This document shows positions 34,759 through 42,743 of a stretch of DNA of 52,404 nt, piece by piece (position 1 is the first letter of the stretch; every line of letters begins with the position of its first letter). Position numbers and translations under genes: made by a program. Under the pieces are notes generated by a model. That model ran no database searches. It saw only the letters and a program-made list of their open reading frames with translations, and was not told where the DNA came from. The stretch is from Pseudomonadota bacterium (GTDB lineage Bacteria; Pseudomonadota; Alphaproteobacteria; Rhodospirillales; Casp-alpha2), in assembly GCA_027624235.1 (NCBI GenBank), contig JAQBYB010000013.1, positions 1-52,404 of the forward strand, written 5' to 3'.

Positions 34759-35205
34759 CTAATCCTTATTCTTGTTGTTTTTTGTGCCGGACTTCTTGTC
34801 TTCAATCTGTTTGGTCTCGTCCTTGGTGGCTTTGGGGGCTTTGGAGTCCTTGGAGTCCTTGGAGTCCTTGGTGTCCTTATCATCGTTGACCGGTTGAGTC
34901 TTCGACAACACTGCGGAGATCAACGCACGCTGCACCCGGACCTTGACGCCGTCGGCGATTTCAACCGTGACTTCCTGTTCGTCGATGACCTTGGTGATGG
35001 TCCCGATAATACCGCCACCGGTGACCACCTTGTCACCGCGCCGGACGGCGCCAAGCATTGCCTTATGTTCCTTCATCTTTTTCTGCTGGGGGCGAATGAG
35101 CAGGAAATAGAACACGGCAAAGATCAGGATCAGCGGCAAAAAGGCTTCAAAGCCACTACCTTGACCACCTGCGGCGGCTTGGGCATATGCTGGCGACACG
35201 AACAT
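34759..35205 (-). CDS. yajC: preprotein translocase accessory subunit YajC
   Basis: A 148-residue YajC, a single-span partner of SecDF. The membrane helix FLPLILIFAVFYFLLIRPQQKKMKEH carries the family motif RPQQKK, followed by the small beta domain LGAVRRGDKVVTGGGIIGTITKV. The C-terminus is longer than usual: a Lys/Asp/Ser-rich tail with three DSK repeats encoded by a 9-bp tandem repeat (34851-34877). AGGAG lies eight bases before the ATG. It is the first gene of the yajC-secD-secF operon. Confidence 0.96.
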   Translation of the reverse strand: MFVSPAYAQAAAGGQGSGFEAFLPLILIFAVFYFLLIRPQQKKMKEHKAMLGAVRRGDKVVTGGGIIGTITKVIDEQEVTVEIADGVKVRVQRALISAVLSKTQPVNDDKDTKDSKDSKDSKAPKATKDETKQIEDKKSGTKNNKNKD

Positions 35206-35465
35206 AAAATACTCCTAAAAGTCGGGCGGGGCGCAACATCGAAAAAACGAAGCCGGACTATAACCGCCCCTGCCCGAGTTGCAAACTGAAAGCCGCGGGC
35301 CGACACCGCAAAACCCGGGCGGCGACGCGGCACTGGCGTCCGGACCCGGAAACAATTATGGGAAAAATACCATTTTTCGTAGAAAATAAAAATAAATAAA
35401 CGTATATCATTATGAAATAAATGCTTTAAATGCGGCGTTGACAAGGGGGGAAAATTCCCACTAGG
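35206..35465. promoter_or_regulatory. divergent promoter region yajC / DUF815 ATPase
   Basis: The right half (35350-35430) is strongly AT-rich. TTGACA at 35437-35442 is a possible -35 box for the ATPase gene, with an inverted repeat GGGAA-AA-TTCCC just downstream (35448-35459) and no good -10 box. The short spacing to the start (32 bases) leaves little leader. Confidence 0.4.
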
Positions 35466-35474
35466 GTGCGCCCC

Positions 35475-36530
35475 ATGAGCATACCTTCAGAATTGTTACA
35501 GGAAATCGACGCCTTCATCCTTGCCAACGGCATGGCCGAAACCACCTTCGGGTTGCAGGTCGCCAATGACGGCAAGCTGATTGCCAGGCTGCGTGGCGGC
35601 AAAGGCATCACCACCAGCACCGTCGAAAAGATCAGGGCCTACATCCAGGCCAACGCGAGCCCCGGCGGCGCTGCGAATAGCCTCCCCGCTTCGCCCGAGG
35701 TGTTGGAGCGTATCGCCGGTGCGTTGGAACGGCTCGCGCCCCAAGTACAAGCCGGCGACGATCTTGGCGATGCCGATGCCTTCGTCTGGCATGCCGACGG
35801 CATGCGCTTGGAAGCTGTAAAAAATGTCAGCCGGGTCGATATCGTCCTGTTGAAGGGGATTGATGAGCAGGCCGACCGTCTTCTCGCCAACACCCAGCGC
35901 TTCGCCAATGGGCTGCCCGCCAACAACGCCCTGTTGTGGGGGGCGCGCGGCACCGGCAAAAGCTCGCTGGTCAAGGCCGTCCACGCCAAAGTCCTGAAAA
36001 AATTCCCGAAACTGGTTTTGGTGGAAATCCACCGCGAAGACCTGTCGACCTTGCCGAAATTGCTGTCTCTGTTGCGCCGCTCGGACCGCCTCTGCCTGTT
36101 GTTCTGCGACGACCTCAGCTTCGAGAGCTCCGACGCGTCATACAAATCCTTAAAGGCGGTGCTCGAAGGCGGCATCGAAGGTCGCCCAAAAAACGTGATT
36201 TTTTACGCGACATCGAACCGCCGCCACCTGATGGCCCGCGACATGATCGAGAACGAACGGTCGACCGCCATCAATCCGTCCGAAGCGGTCGAGGAAAAGG
36301 TATCGCTGTCAGACCGGTTCGGCCTGTGGCTGGGCTTCCACAACCACGACCAGAATACCTATTTCGCCATCATCAAGGGCTACGCCAAGCACTTCAAATT
36401 GGATGATCCCAAAATCGACCTGGAAGCAGAAGCCAACGAATGGTCGGTAACGCGCGGCTCACGGTCCGGCCGTGTCGCCTGGCAGTTCATCCAGGACCTC
36501 GCCGGTCGCCTGGGCAAGCAGCTGGTCTAG
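35475..36530 (+). CDS. DUF815-family AAA ATPase with N-terminal helical domain
   Basis: A 351-residue cytosolic ATPase (GTG at 35466 is an alternative start). Residues 1-60 form a small helical domain (IDAFILANGMAETTFGLQVAN, ITTSTVEKIRAYIQAN) that resembles short HTH-like proteins found alone in alphaproteobacteria. A variable linker follows, then the DUF815 ATPase: Walker A LLWGARGTGKSSLVK (about 154-168), Walker B LCLLFCDDLSF, sensor-like NVIFYATSNRRHLM, SLSDRFGLWLGFH and the C-terminal SGRVAWQFIQDLAG. DUF815 proteins are usually near 290 residues, so the extra N-terminus is notable. Biological role unknown. Its TAG stop codon is formed by the terminal CTAG of a MITE. Confidence 0.85.
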   Translation: MSIPSELLQEIDAFILANGMAETTFGLQVANDGKLIARLRGGKGITTSTVEKIRAYIQANASPGGAANSLPASPEVLERIAGALERLAPQVQAGDDLGDADAFVWHADGMRLEAVKNVSRVDIVLLKGIDEQADRLLANTQRFANGLPANNALLWGARGTGKSSLVKAVHAKVLKKFPKLVLVEIHREDLSTLPKLLSLLRRSDRLCLLFCDDLSFESSDASYKSLKAVLEGGIEGRPKNVIFYATSNRRHLMARDMIENERSTAINPSEAVEEKVSLSDRFGLWLGFHNHDQNTYFAIIKGYAKHFKLDDPKIDLEAEANEWSVTRGSRSGRVAWQFIQDLAGRLGKQLV

Positions 36531-36698
36531 CAGGCTGCTGAAAAAGTGGATTTGCGGCAACAATCCTTCGACTCGCCGGCTTGCGCGCGCGGTCCAGGAT
36601 GAGGAATTACAATAGCTTATCCCTCGCGCTGAGGAGGGCCGGAGGTCCGTCTCGAAGGCTCACTCAACCAAATCATGGGTTTTTCAGCAGCCTGCTAG
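36527..36698. mobile_element. MITE-like element with perfect 19-bp terminal inverted repeats
   Basis: CTAGCAGGCTGCTGAAAAA at 36527-36545 is the exact reverse complement of 36680-36698. The 172-bp element has no coding capacity. Its interior holds two palindromic segments in opposite orientation (CCTTCGACTCGCC...GGATGAGG and CTGAGGAGGGCC...GTCTCGAAGG) that resemble a dispersed alphaproteobacterial palindromic repeat. The left end supplies the stop codon of the upstream ATPase gene. Confidence 0.85.
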
Positions 36699-36799
36699 GT
36701 TTTCCGGGCCGTCCCGGCCTTCGGCGTCCCCCGATTTTACTTTTTCCACAACAATTTTGTATGATCGAATGAAATAACCACCGGAGGGGGGAGTTTACG

Positions 36800-37318
36800 A
36801 TGTCTTACAAAGAAGGTTTTGAAGGGTTTCAGTCCGCGTTCAGCCAGGAACCGAAAGCGGCGAAGGCTCAGTTTCAATCGACATCTCGCTTGGTCGAAGG
36901 CCTTACGTGTGAGGCGCAGTCGCGCGAATTTTCGATGATCATCGATGAGCCGGAAGCGCTTGGCGGCTCGGACCAAGGGCCGAACCCGGTTGAGCTTGTG
37001 TTATCGGCGTTGGGGGCCTGCCAGGAAATCACCTATCGCCTGTTTGCCGATAAGATGGAAATTCCGATGACCGGCATTGAAGTCGAAGTGCTCGGCAATG
37101 TTGATTTGCGTGGTTTCTTTGCCGTCGATGATGATGTTCGTCCCGGTTATATGGACATTACCGCCAATGTCAGAATTGAAAGTACGGCCAGCGACGAAGA
37201 CATCGCGCGCCTAAAAGCAGCCGTTGATGCGCATTGCCCGGTTTTGGACATAGTCTCAAACAAGACACCGGTCAAAATCAACGTCGAGAAGATGGCGGCC
37301 AAGCAAGCCGCCGAATAA
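36800..37318 (+). CDS. OsmC family protein (two-cysteine form)
   Basis: A 172-residue OsmC/Ohr-superfamily protein (YhfA-like branch). Both redox cysteines are present: Cys74 in ALGACQEITYR and Cys146 in DAHCPVLDIVSN. GPNPVELVLSALGAC and VDLRGFFAVDDDVRPGYMDI are typical. Members reduce organic hydroperoxides as homodimers with thiols. GGAGGGGGG lies nine bases before the ATG, and a possible -10 box, TATGAT, lies at 36760-36765 just beyond the MITE. It is convergent with the vWA gene. A second OsmC-family gene, lacking the second Cys, lies at 39618. Confidence 0.9.
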   Translation: MSYKEGFEGFQSAFSQEPKAAKAQFQSTSRLVEGLTCEAQSREFSMIIDEPEALGGSDQGPNPVELVLSALGACQEITYRLFADKMEIPMTGIEVEVLGNVDLRGFFAVDDDVRPGYMDITANVRIESTASDEDIARLKAAVDAHCPVLDIVSNKTPVKINVEKMAAKQAAE

Positions 37319-37337
37319 GAAAAGCCGGCACTTGCCC

Positions 37338-38048
37338 TCACCGCCCAGCGGTGGCGACGTTGCCGTTATCGACAATCTCGCGGATCAGTTTTTTGCGCAC
37401 CGCGACTTCGAAGTCCCTGAAGTCGTATGCGGGGACATAAAAGGCGCCCGGCCCACCGATTACGTTGGCCTTGAAAAAGGCTTCCAGTTCCGGCCAATCG
37501 CCGATGATCGGCAGGCCGTTGACGGTGATCCCCCGGGCCACCGCCTGGGCGCGGCCGACGGCGGCATCGAGCCCGTCCTTATCGCTGCCGTCCGCCGACA
37601 GGTCGATGACGCGGCGGTCGCCAATGAAGGCATTGGTCTCAAGCGAACTGACCCCATAAAGGATGGCGTCGCCGAGCGCCGTGCCGCCGGAAAAAATCTC
37701 GCGCGGGTGTTCCTCCAGCCGCCGGGCGAAGGCATCGATGTCTTGATTGGTGCGGATCACGGACCACGGCACGATCGGCTCATGAAAATCGGGGCCGCTC
37801 CATTCCACGTAGGCGAGCGCAATTCGGCCCTTCGGCCCGAAGCGAATGGAATCGATGACGCGCTGGTCACGCAAGGCCCTGGCATAGCCGCGGCGTTGCA
37901 ACAGAAATTCCGCGTGATCAATGCTGCCCGACCCATCAGCCATTAGGATCAGCTCCAGATCGACCTTGATTTGGGCCGCCAACGGCCAGGAAAAGAATAA
38001 GGGAGAGGATAGAACCAATATTAAAACGATGCCAAACCGGTTCATCAT
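37338..38048 (-). CDS. secreted vWA-domain protein (DUF1194)
   Basis: A 236-residue protein with a signal peptide (MMNRFGIVLILVLSSPLFFSWPLAAQ) followed by a DUF1194/von Willebrand A-type domain. The metal-ion site is complete: DGSGSID (DxSxS), Thr in FSGGTALGDAI and Asp in VIDLSADGSD. Such domains make metal-dependent protein contacts in the periplasm or at the outer membrane. It lies 14 bases downstream of the mini ParB-like gene and may be the last gene of an operon that starts with OsmC at 40178. The ligand is unknown. Confidence 0.85.
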   Translation of the reverse strand: MMNRFGIVLILVLSSPLFFSWPLAAQIKVDLELILMADGSGSIDHAEFLLQRRGYARALRDQRVIDSIRFGPKGRIALAYVEWSGPDFHEPIVPWSVIRTNQDIDAFARRLEEHPREIFSGGTALGDAILYGVSSLETNAFIGDRRVIDLSADGSDKDGLDAAVGRAQAVARGITVNGLPIIGDWPELEAFFKANVIGGPGAFYVPAYDFRDFEVAVRKKLIREIVDNGNVATAGR

Positions 38049-38062
38049 ATCGGCTTACCCCG

Positions 38063-38311
38063 TTAAAACTTCTGCGCCTGTACCAAATAGGATTGGATTT
38101 TATCATCGCCGAGCGACATACAGGCTTCCAGGCGATGCAGGCCTTCGACCAACACGAAACGGCCTTTGCCTTGGCGAACCTGGATCGGCACTTTCTGGCC
38201 ATTTTCTAAAATGTCCTCGGCCAGCGCCTCGACCTTTGCCGGGTCCAGGGTTTTGCGCCGTTTGACCGGCACGTAGATTTCGTTGATAGGGACTTTCTGA
38301 ACCTTCAGCAT
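38063..38311 (-). CDS. mini ParB/sulfiredoxin-fold protein
   Basis: An 82-residue protein starting MLKVQKVPINEIYVPVKRRK, with GGGAAA eight bases upstream. It consists only of a ParB N-terminal/sulfiredoxin-like fold: PINEIYVP strand, DPAKVEALAEDILENGQ helix, VPIQVRQGKGRFVLVEGLHRLEAC. The GLHR motif is where ParB has GERR and sulfiredoxin GCHR; the catalytic Cys of sulfiredoxin is Leu here, though a Cys occurs four residues later. There is no DNA-binding domain. It begins one base after the stop codon of the flavin monooxygenase, so the two are coupled. Function unknown. Confidence 0.7.
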   Translation of the reverse strand: MLKVQKVPINEIYVPVKRRKTLDPAKVEALAEDILENGQKVPIQVRQGKGRFVLVEGLHRLEACMSLGDDKIQSYLVQAQKF

Positions 38312-38312
38312 G

Positions 38313-39590
38313 TTATTTCCCTGCGTTTGGACGATCCGCCGACACGGCTTGGCCACCGAGGTATGATACCAGATGATCGCTCAAATCGCGCGCGTCATCG
38401 CCGGCGCCGTCGATGAGGGCGGACTTACGGCGGCGAAGGAACTGCATGCCCATCAGGTACATGCCGGGATGATCGACGACGACGCCGCCGTCGTGGCGAA
38501 CCCTGCCCTTGCGGTCAAAGACGGGGACCTCAAGCCACGAATAATCGGGACGGTACCCGGTCGCCCAGAGGATTGTGCGGATCCCGCCGTCGCTAAGATC
38601 CATGCTCAGCGGCGGCAAGGTAGCGACCTCGGTGGGCGGCAACCGGTGTGGGGCCTCGACCTCATCATCGAGGCCGTTTTCCGTTGCCCACTCATCGAAG
38701 GCGCCCAGCAGCCTGTTCATCTTGAGATCGGACATTGCACATTGGTTGCACAACGAGCCTGAAAACTGGCCTTTGCCGTCCCGTATGCCGGCAAAGCGGC
38801 CGATCAGGTTCACCCCGATATCGGTGAGTGCATTAAAATCCAAGGTTTCCCGTTGCGGGGAACCGACAAGCTGAAATGAGGGCACCTTGCGCGCCCTGAC
38901 GATGTCTTCGATTTCGTCGTAGCGTTCATCGTGCACGCCGGCAACATCCATCCACCATAGGATATCCCGGCCCCGATACACGCGGGGCACACGGATATGC
39001 TCGCCCGCCGCCAGGGTCACCGGGCGGCCGGAGCGGTGAATCTCTTCGGCAAGCTGGGTTCCGGTCGCCGATGCGCCGACAACCAGTACGCCGCCGTCAT
39101 CGAGTTGGTCGGGGTTGCGATATTGCACCGGTGTTAACATGGCGATCTTGGATGGCACCGCGTCGGCCACTGCCGGGATGTTTGGGATGTTGCACGCCCC
39201 GGTCGCCAACACGACGGTGCGGCATTGCCAGTCACCTTGATCGGTGGCCACCAGATATCCGGCATCGGTGTTGCGCACCGATATGACTTTCGTATTGGTC
39301 TGCACGGGGGCCGAGATCACGCTGGCGTAACGGTCGATAAAGGCGAAGGTCTCGGGCATGGTCCTGTAGCCGTCAGGATCATCGCCCTCATAACCGTAGC
39401 CGGGCAGCCGGCTTTGCCAGTTGGGCGTCAGCAGCCGCAGTGAATCCCAGCGCTCGGTCCGCCATGAGTTCGCGACCTCACCGCGCTCGATCACAACATG
39501 GTCGATTGAACGATCGGCGAGGCATTTGCTCATTGCCAACCCGGCGTGGCCGGCGCCGATGACGACGGTGGTTATCGTAGGCACGGACAA
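38313..39590 (-). CDS. flavin-containing monooxygenase-like oxidoreductase
   Basis: A 425-residue FAD/NADPH enzyme. The FAD-binding motif is VVIGAGHAGLAMSKCLADR near residue 10, with WRTERWDSLRLLTPNW next, as in single-component flavin monooxygenases of the CzcO/YUCCA type. The NADPH motif is VLVVGASATGTQLAEEI near residue 170, and the C-terminal ATGYRPDY motif is present. It probably hydroxylates or N/S-oxidises a small soft nucleophile, substrate unknown. It lies 27 bases downstream of the second OsmC gene and abuts the mini ParB/Srx gene, forming an apparent operon of redox character. Confidence 0.87.
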   Translation of the reverse strand: MSVPTITTVVIGAGHAGLAMSKCLADRSIDHVVIERGEVANSWRTERWDSLRLLTPNWQSRLPGYGYEGDDPDGYRTMPETFAFIDRYASVISAPVQTNTKVISVRNTDAGYLVATDQGDWQCRTVVLATGACNIPNIPAVADAVPSKIAMLTPVQYRNPDQLDDGGVLVVGASATGTQLAEEIHRSGRPVTLAAGEHIRVPRVYRGRDILWWMDVAGVHDERYDEIEDIVRARKVPSFQLVGSPQRETLDFNALTDIGVNLIGRFAGIRDGKGQFSGSLCNQCAMSDLKMNRLLGAFDEWATENGLDDEVEAPHRLPPTEVATLPPLSMDLSDGGIRTILWATGYRPDYSWLEVPVFDRKGRVRHDGGVVVDHPGMYLMGMQFLRRRKSALIDGAGDDARDLSDHLVSYLGGQAVSADRPNAGK

Positions 39591-39617
39591 CGTTCTTTTA
39601 GGGCGCTGATTGTTAGA

Positions 39618-40178
39618 TCAGTTGACTTCGACGGTGACGTTGGTCGGATTGGTAACGATGTCGTACACAGCGGAACGTTTCTGCGACTGCGCGACCAACG
39701 CCTTGATGTCGTCGTCACTTGCGTCGGCGTCGATTTTGTAGCTGACCTTGATACCGTCGAACCCGTTGCGGACGTCGCTGTCAATTCCCAGGATGCCTTG
39801 AAGGTCCATGCCGCCCTCTATCGTCGCCGTGACCGAGCGCAGTTGAATGTTGCGGTGCTGGGCAATCGCCGCAACGCCAGCCGTTAAACAGCTGGCCAGG
39901 CCGACCAACACGTATTCAACAGGTGTCGCGCCGTTATCCTCGGATGCAAAAGTCTCCGGGTGATCGGCATCGAAGCTGAACGTGGTCCTGTGTTTATGTT
40001 CTTCGCCGAGGCCGAAATAGCCCTCAACTGTCGAGTTGCTATGGGTACCGTTCTTCCACTCGCACGTCGCCCGCCATTTAAACTTAGCCGCCTCGGGAGC
40101 ATCGGTTAGGGCGGCACGGGCGCCGAGCAATGCTTCGACGTTGACGCCATTATCAACGGTGCTTTCAGACTCTGCCAT
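39618..40178 (-). CDS. OsmC family protein lacking the second cysteine
   Basis: A 186-residue OsmC-superfamily protein: FKWRATCEWKNG, ATPVEYVLVGLASCLTAGVAAIAQ (Cys97, peroxidatic position), MDLQGILGIDSDVRNGFDGI. At the second redox position, where its relative at 36800 has HCPVLDIV, this one reads RSAVYDIV, so Ser169 replaces Cys. It therefore cannot form the intramolecular disulfide of classical OsmC/Ohr and may use another partner or another reaction. An additional Cys39 is present. GGGAG lies ten bases before the ATG. It is the first gene of an apparent operon with the flavin monooxygenase and mini ParB/Srx protein. Confidence 0.88.
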   Translation of the reverse strand: MAESESTVDNGVNVEALLGARAALTDAPEAAKFKWRATCEWKNGTHSNSTVEGYFGLGEEHKHRTTFSFDADHPETFASEDNGATPVEYVLVGLASCLTAGVAAIAQHRNIQLRSVTATIEGGMDLQGILGIDSDVRNGFDGIKVSYKIDADASDDDIKALVAQSQKRSAVYDIVTNPTNVTVEVN

Positions 40179-40283
40179 TTTTTTTCTCCCTGTATACCCC
40201 AGACTAAAGGGCTAGTTATTTTATTATTTTCTCAAGCGGAAAAGACTACCGGAAGTAGATTCAAGAGTCGATCAGGGGATTTT

Positions 40284-41240
40284 TCAAACCCCGCGCAGGT
40301 ATTTTATCGGGTCCTGGGCGGTACGGCCACGGCGCATCTCGAAGTGCAACTGCGGGTTATTGACGCTGCCGGTGGAACCGACGGTGGCGACCTGTTGACC
40401 CTTGGCCACCTTATCGCCGCGCTTCGCCGACAAGGTATCGTTGTGGGCATAGGCGCTGACCCAGCCGTTGGCATGTTTAATCAATAAAAGATTACCGAAG
40501 CCGCGAAGTTCATTACCGGCATAGACAACAACGCCGTTTTCCGTCGCCTTGACCGGGGTGCCTCGGGCGGCGGAAATGTTGATCCCGTCGTTGCGCAAGC
40601 CCTTGGCCTTGAAGCCGAAACCGGACACCACCTTTCCCTGCACCGGCCAGGCGAAACCGTTGCCGCTAACCGCCGGCGGTTGTGGCACCGCCGGCGGAGG
40701 TGGCTGTCTGGGCAAGCGTTTGATCACCGCCACCTTGGCGTCTTTTTGGGGTAATGGTTTGGCCGCCGTACTTCCCGGCAGCACCAGGACCTGCCCAACC
40801 GGGATGTCATATGGAGGCTCGAGGCCATTGGCCCGCGCCATCGCATAGGGGTTAGCGCCATATTGATTAGCTACACCGAAAAAGGTCTCACCGCGCGTCA
40901 CGGTATGTTGCCGCCCCCGGGGCAGCGCCACCCGTTGGCCGGTTTTCAGATGGTAAGGAGGGCTGAGGTGGTTGGCCTGGATAATGGCGCGAACCGGCAC
41001 CCGATGGCGGCGCGATAATGCATAGACCGTATCGCCGCGCCCGGCGACCACCGCCGTGGCGGCGGTAAAAGCGGTACCCGCCGCTGATACCATCGCTGGT
41101 GCCGTCGCCGGGGGCGCCTGCGGCCTTGGGGTGTTGGTATCCTGGGGGCCACGACTGAAAGGACCGCCCGTCGGCGGCCATTCAACGGTGCCGCAACTGC
41201 TGACGATCAGTAATCCGGCAAAAAGAAGATATAGCCTCAT
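40284..41240 (-). CDS. nlpD: NlpD-like lipoprotein with LysM and degenerate M23 (LytM) domain
   Basis: A 318-residue lipoprotein from ATG at 41240 (the frame is open upstream but overlaps pcm). Signal peptide with lipobox LIVSSC. Two LysM repeats bind peptidoglycan: DTVYALSRRHRVPVRAIIQAN (about 70-115) and QHTVTRGETFFGVANQYGANP. A Pro-rich linker follows, then a LytM domain from about 205. The zinc-ligand motif HxGxD is replaced by NDGINI, as in E. coli NlpD, so it is predicted to activate a cell-wall amidase at division rather than cut peptidoglycan. The location after surE-pcm matches the usual nlpD position. Confidence 0.88.
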   Translation of the reverse strand: MRLYLLFAGLLIVSSCGTVEWPPTGGPFSRGPQDTNTPRPQAPPATAPAMVSAAGTAFTAATAVVAGRGDTVYALSRRHRVPVRAIIQANHLSPPYHLKTGQRVALPRGRQHTVTRGETFFGVANQYGANPYAMARANGLEPPYDIPVGQVLVLPGSTAAKPLPQKDAKVAVIKRLPRQPPPPAVPQPPAVSGNGFAWPVQGKVVSGFGFKAKGLRNDGINISAARGTPVKATENGVVVYAGNELRGFGNLLLIKHANGWVSAYAHNDTLSAKRGDKVAKGQQVATVGSTGSVNNPQLHFEMRRGRTAQDPIKYLRGV

Positions 41241-41316
41241 ACCCGGATTATCGCCCAAGCCCGCCTTTGCCATCAACGCCGCGCTGCAAAGCCCATACCG
41301 AAGCGGCCCCCGGCCC

Positions 41317-41952
41317 TCATGGACTGCTAAGACCGGCGACAAGGGGCACGAATCGGGTCGGGCCTAAATCTTCTGTTTCGATGTCGGTTTTACCCTTGCA
41401 GACCTTAAGCAAGTGCTGATCGTTTTCATCCAGACCGACGGGAACGATCATAATACCGCCCTCGGCCAGTTGGCCTAACAAGGCTTCCGGCACATCGGCG
41501 GCGGCCGCCGTGACCATGATCCTCTCAAACGGCGCCTGTTCGGGCCAGCCGAGGCTGCCGTCGCTGGCCATCGTGGTGATGTTGACCAGTCCCAATTGCC
41601 GAAACCGGTCTTCGGCCGCCTTCAACAACGCCGGATGACGCTCAATGCTGTACAGCCGCCGGCACAATCGCGCCAGCACCGCCGCCTGATAGCCCGACCC
41701 GGTACCGATTTCCAGCACCTTCATGCGGTCGGTGATCTCAAGCGCCTCGGTCATCTTTGCCACGACGGCGGGGGCGCTGAGTGTTTGGTGGTGACCGATT
41801 GGAAGAGTCGCGTCCTCATAAGCCTGGGCCTTGAAGTGACCGGTCAGGAACATCTCGCGCGGGGTCGCCTCCATCGCCGCCAGCACGACCCCGTCCGCAA
41901 TCCCCGCCTGGCGCAGGTCCTGCATCATTTTAGCCTTGGCCGCCGACGTCAC
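41317..41952 (-). CDS. pcm: protein-L-isoaspartate O-methyltransferase
   Basis: A 211-residue SAM-dependent methyltransferase that repairs isoaspartyl residues in aged proteins. Motif I is VLEIGTGSGYQAAVLARL. The family-specific REMFLTGHFKAQAYEDATLPIGHHQTLSAP segment and the RIMVTAAAADVPEAL motif are present. It starts with GTG at 41952, which overlaps the surE stop in GTGA, so it is translationally coupled. It is part of the serS-surE-pcm-nlpD order. Confidence 0.96.
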   Translation of the reverse strand: MTSAAKAKMMQDLRQAGIADGVVLAAMEATPREMFLTGHFKAQAYEDATLPIGHHQTLSAPAVVAKMTEALEITDRMKVLEIGTGSGYQAAVLARLCRRLYSIERHPALLKAAEDRFRQLGLVNITTMASDGSLGWPEQAPFERIMVTAAAADVPEALLGQLAEGGIMIVPVGLDENDQHLLKVCKGKTDIETEDLGPTRFVPLVAGLSSP

Positions 41953-42743
41953 GGGAACCGCGCCTTCAATTTATTAAGGGTCGGGGTGTGGGTCAGGTCC
42001 ATGGTCAGCGGCGTCACCGAAACCGAGGCCCGGTTGATGGCCTCAAGGTCGTTGCCCGGACGATAGTGCTCATCGCGCCGCTGCGCCCCGATCCAGTAAT
42101 AAGGCTCGCCGCGGGGATCGGTGCCGCTAACCAGATCGCTGCCGATTTTACGACGACCCTGGCGGGTGATCTCGATCCCGGTCACCTTAGCCGCCGTCAC
42201 GTTCGGGAAGTTGACGTTGATCAGGACGCCGGCCGGCCACATCTCGGCGGTTAGTTTCTTTAATACCGTCCCTGCCCATTTTTCCGCCGTCGCCCATTTG
42301 ACCGGATGGCCGTCGGCACAAACCTGGCTGAAGGCAATCGAAGGGACGCCCAACAAGGTGCCTTCCATGGCCGCCGCCACGGTGCCGGAATAGGTCACGT
42401 CCTCACCCAGATTACCGCCCCGGTTGATCCCGGAAAGAACCAGATCGGGCGGCGTGTCCTTCATGATTTCGTTGATCCCCATGAGCACGCAATCAGTCGG
42501 CGTGCCGTCGATGGCGTAGCGATGTTCGGACACGTTGCGGACCCGCAACGGGCGGCGCAGCGTCAGGGAATGGCTGGTCGCAGATTGTTCGGTTTCCGGC
42601 GCCACCACCCAGATTTCGCGGACCAGGGGGGCGAGGACTTTTTCCAACAGCTTCAGCCCCGGCGCGTTGATGCCGTCGTCGTTGGAGACGAGAACCCGTG
42701 CCCTGGAAAGATTAAGGGCGAGACTGAATTTCCTAGGCGCCAT
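41949..42743 (-). CDS. surE: 5'/3'-nucleotidase SurE
   Basis: A 264-residue metal-dependent nucleotidase/exopolyphosphatase. Active-site motifs: [13 protein letters not shown] at the N-terminus, [42 protein letters not shown]. The first ATG lies 11 bases inside the end of serS, and pcm overlaps its stop. The N-terminal extension of about 15 residues before the strand RVLVSNDDG is slightly longer than usual. Confidence 0.96.
   Translation of the reverse strand: MAPRKFSLALNLSRARVLVSNDDGINAPGLKLLEKVLAPLVREIWVVAPETEQSATSHSLTLRRPLRVRNVSEHRYAIDGTPTDCVLMGINEIMKDTPPDLVLSGINRGGNLGEDVTYSGTVAAAMEGTLLGVPSIAFSQVCADGHPVKWATAEKWAGTVLKKLTAEMWPAGVLINVNFPNVTAAKVTGIEITRQGRRKIGSDLVSGTDPRGEPYYWIGAQRRDEHYRPGNDLEAINRASVSVTPLTMDLTHTPTLNKLKARFP

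Noticed and set aside
36637-36660. Similarity of a MITE segment (GAGGAGGGCCGGAGG) to the uvrA/trmFO repeat
   Set aside because: The cores look alike by eye, but the flanks (GTCTCGAAGG) fit a different palindromic family, so it was not merged with the in-frame repeat family.
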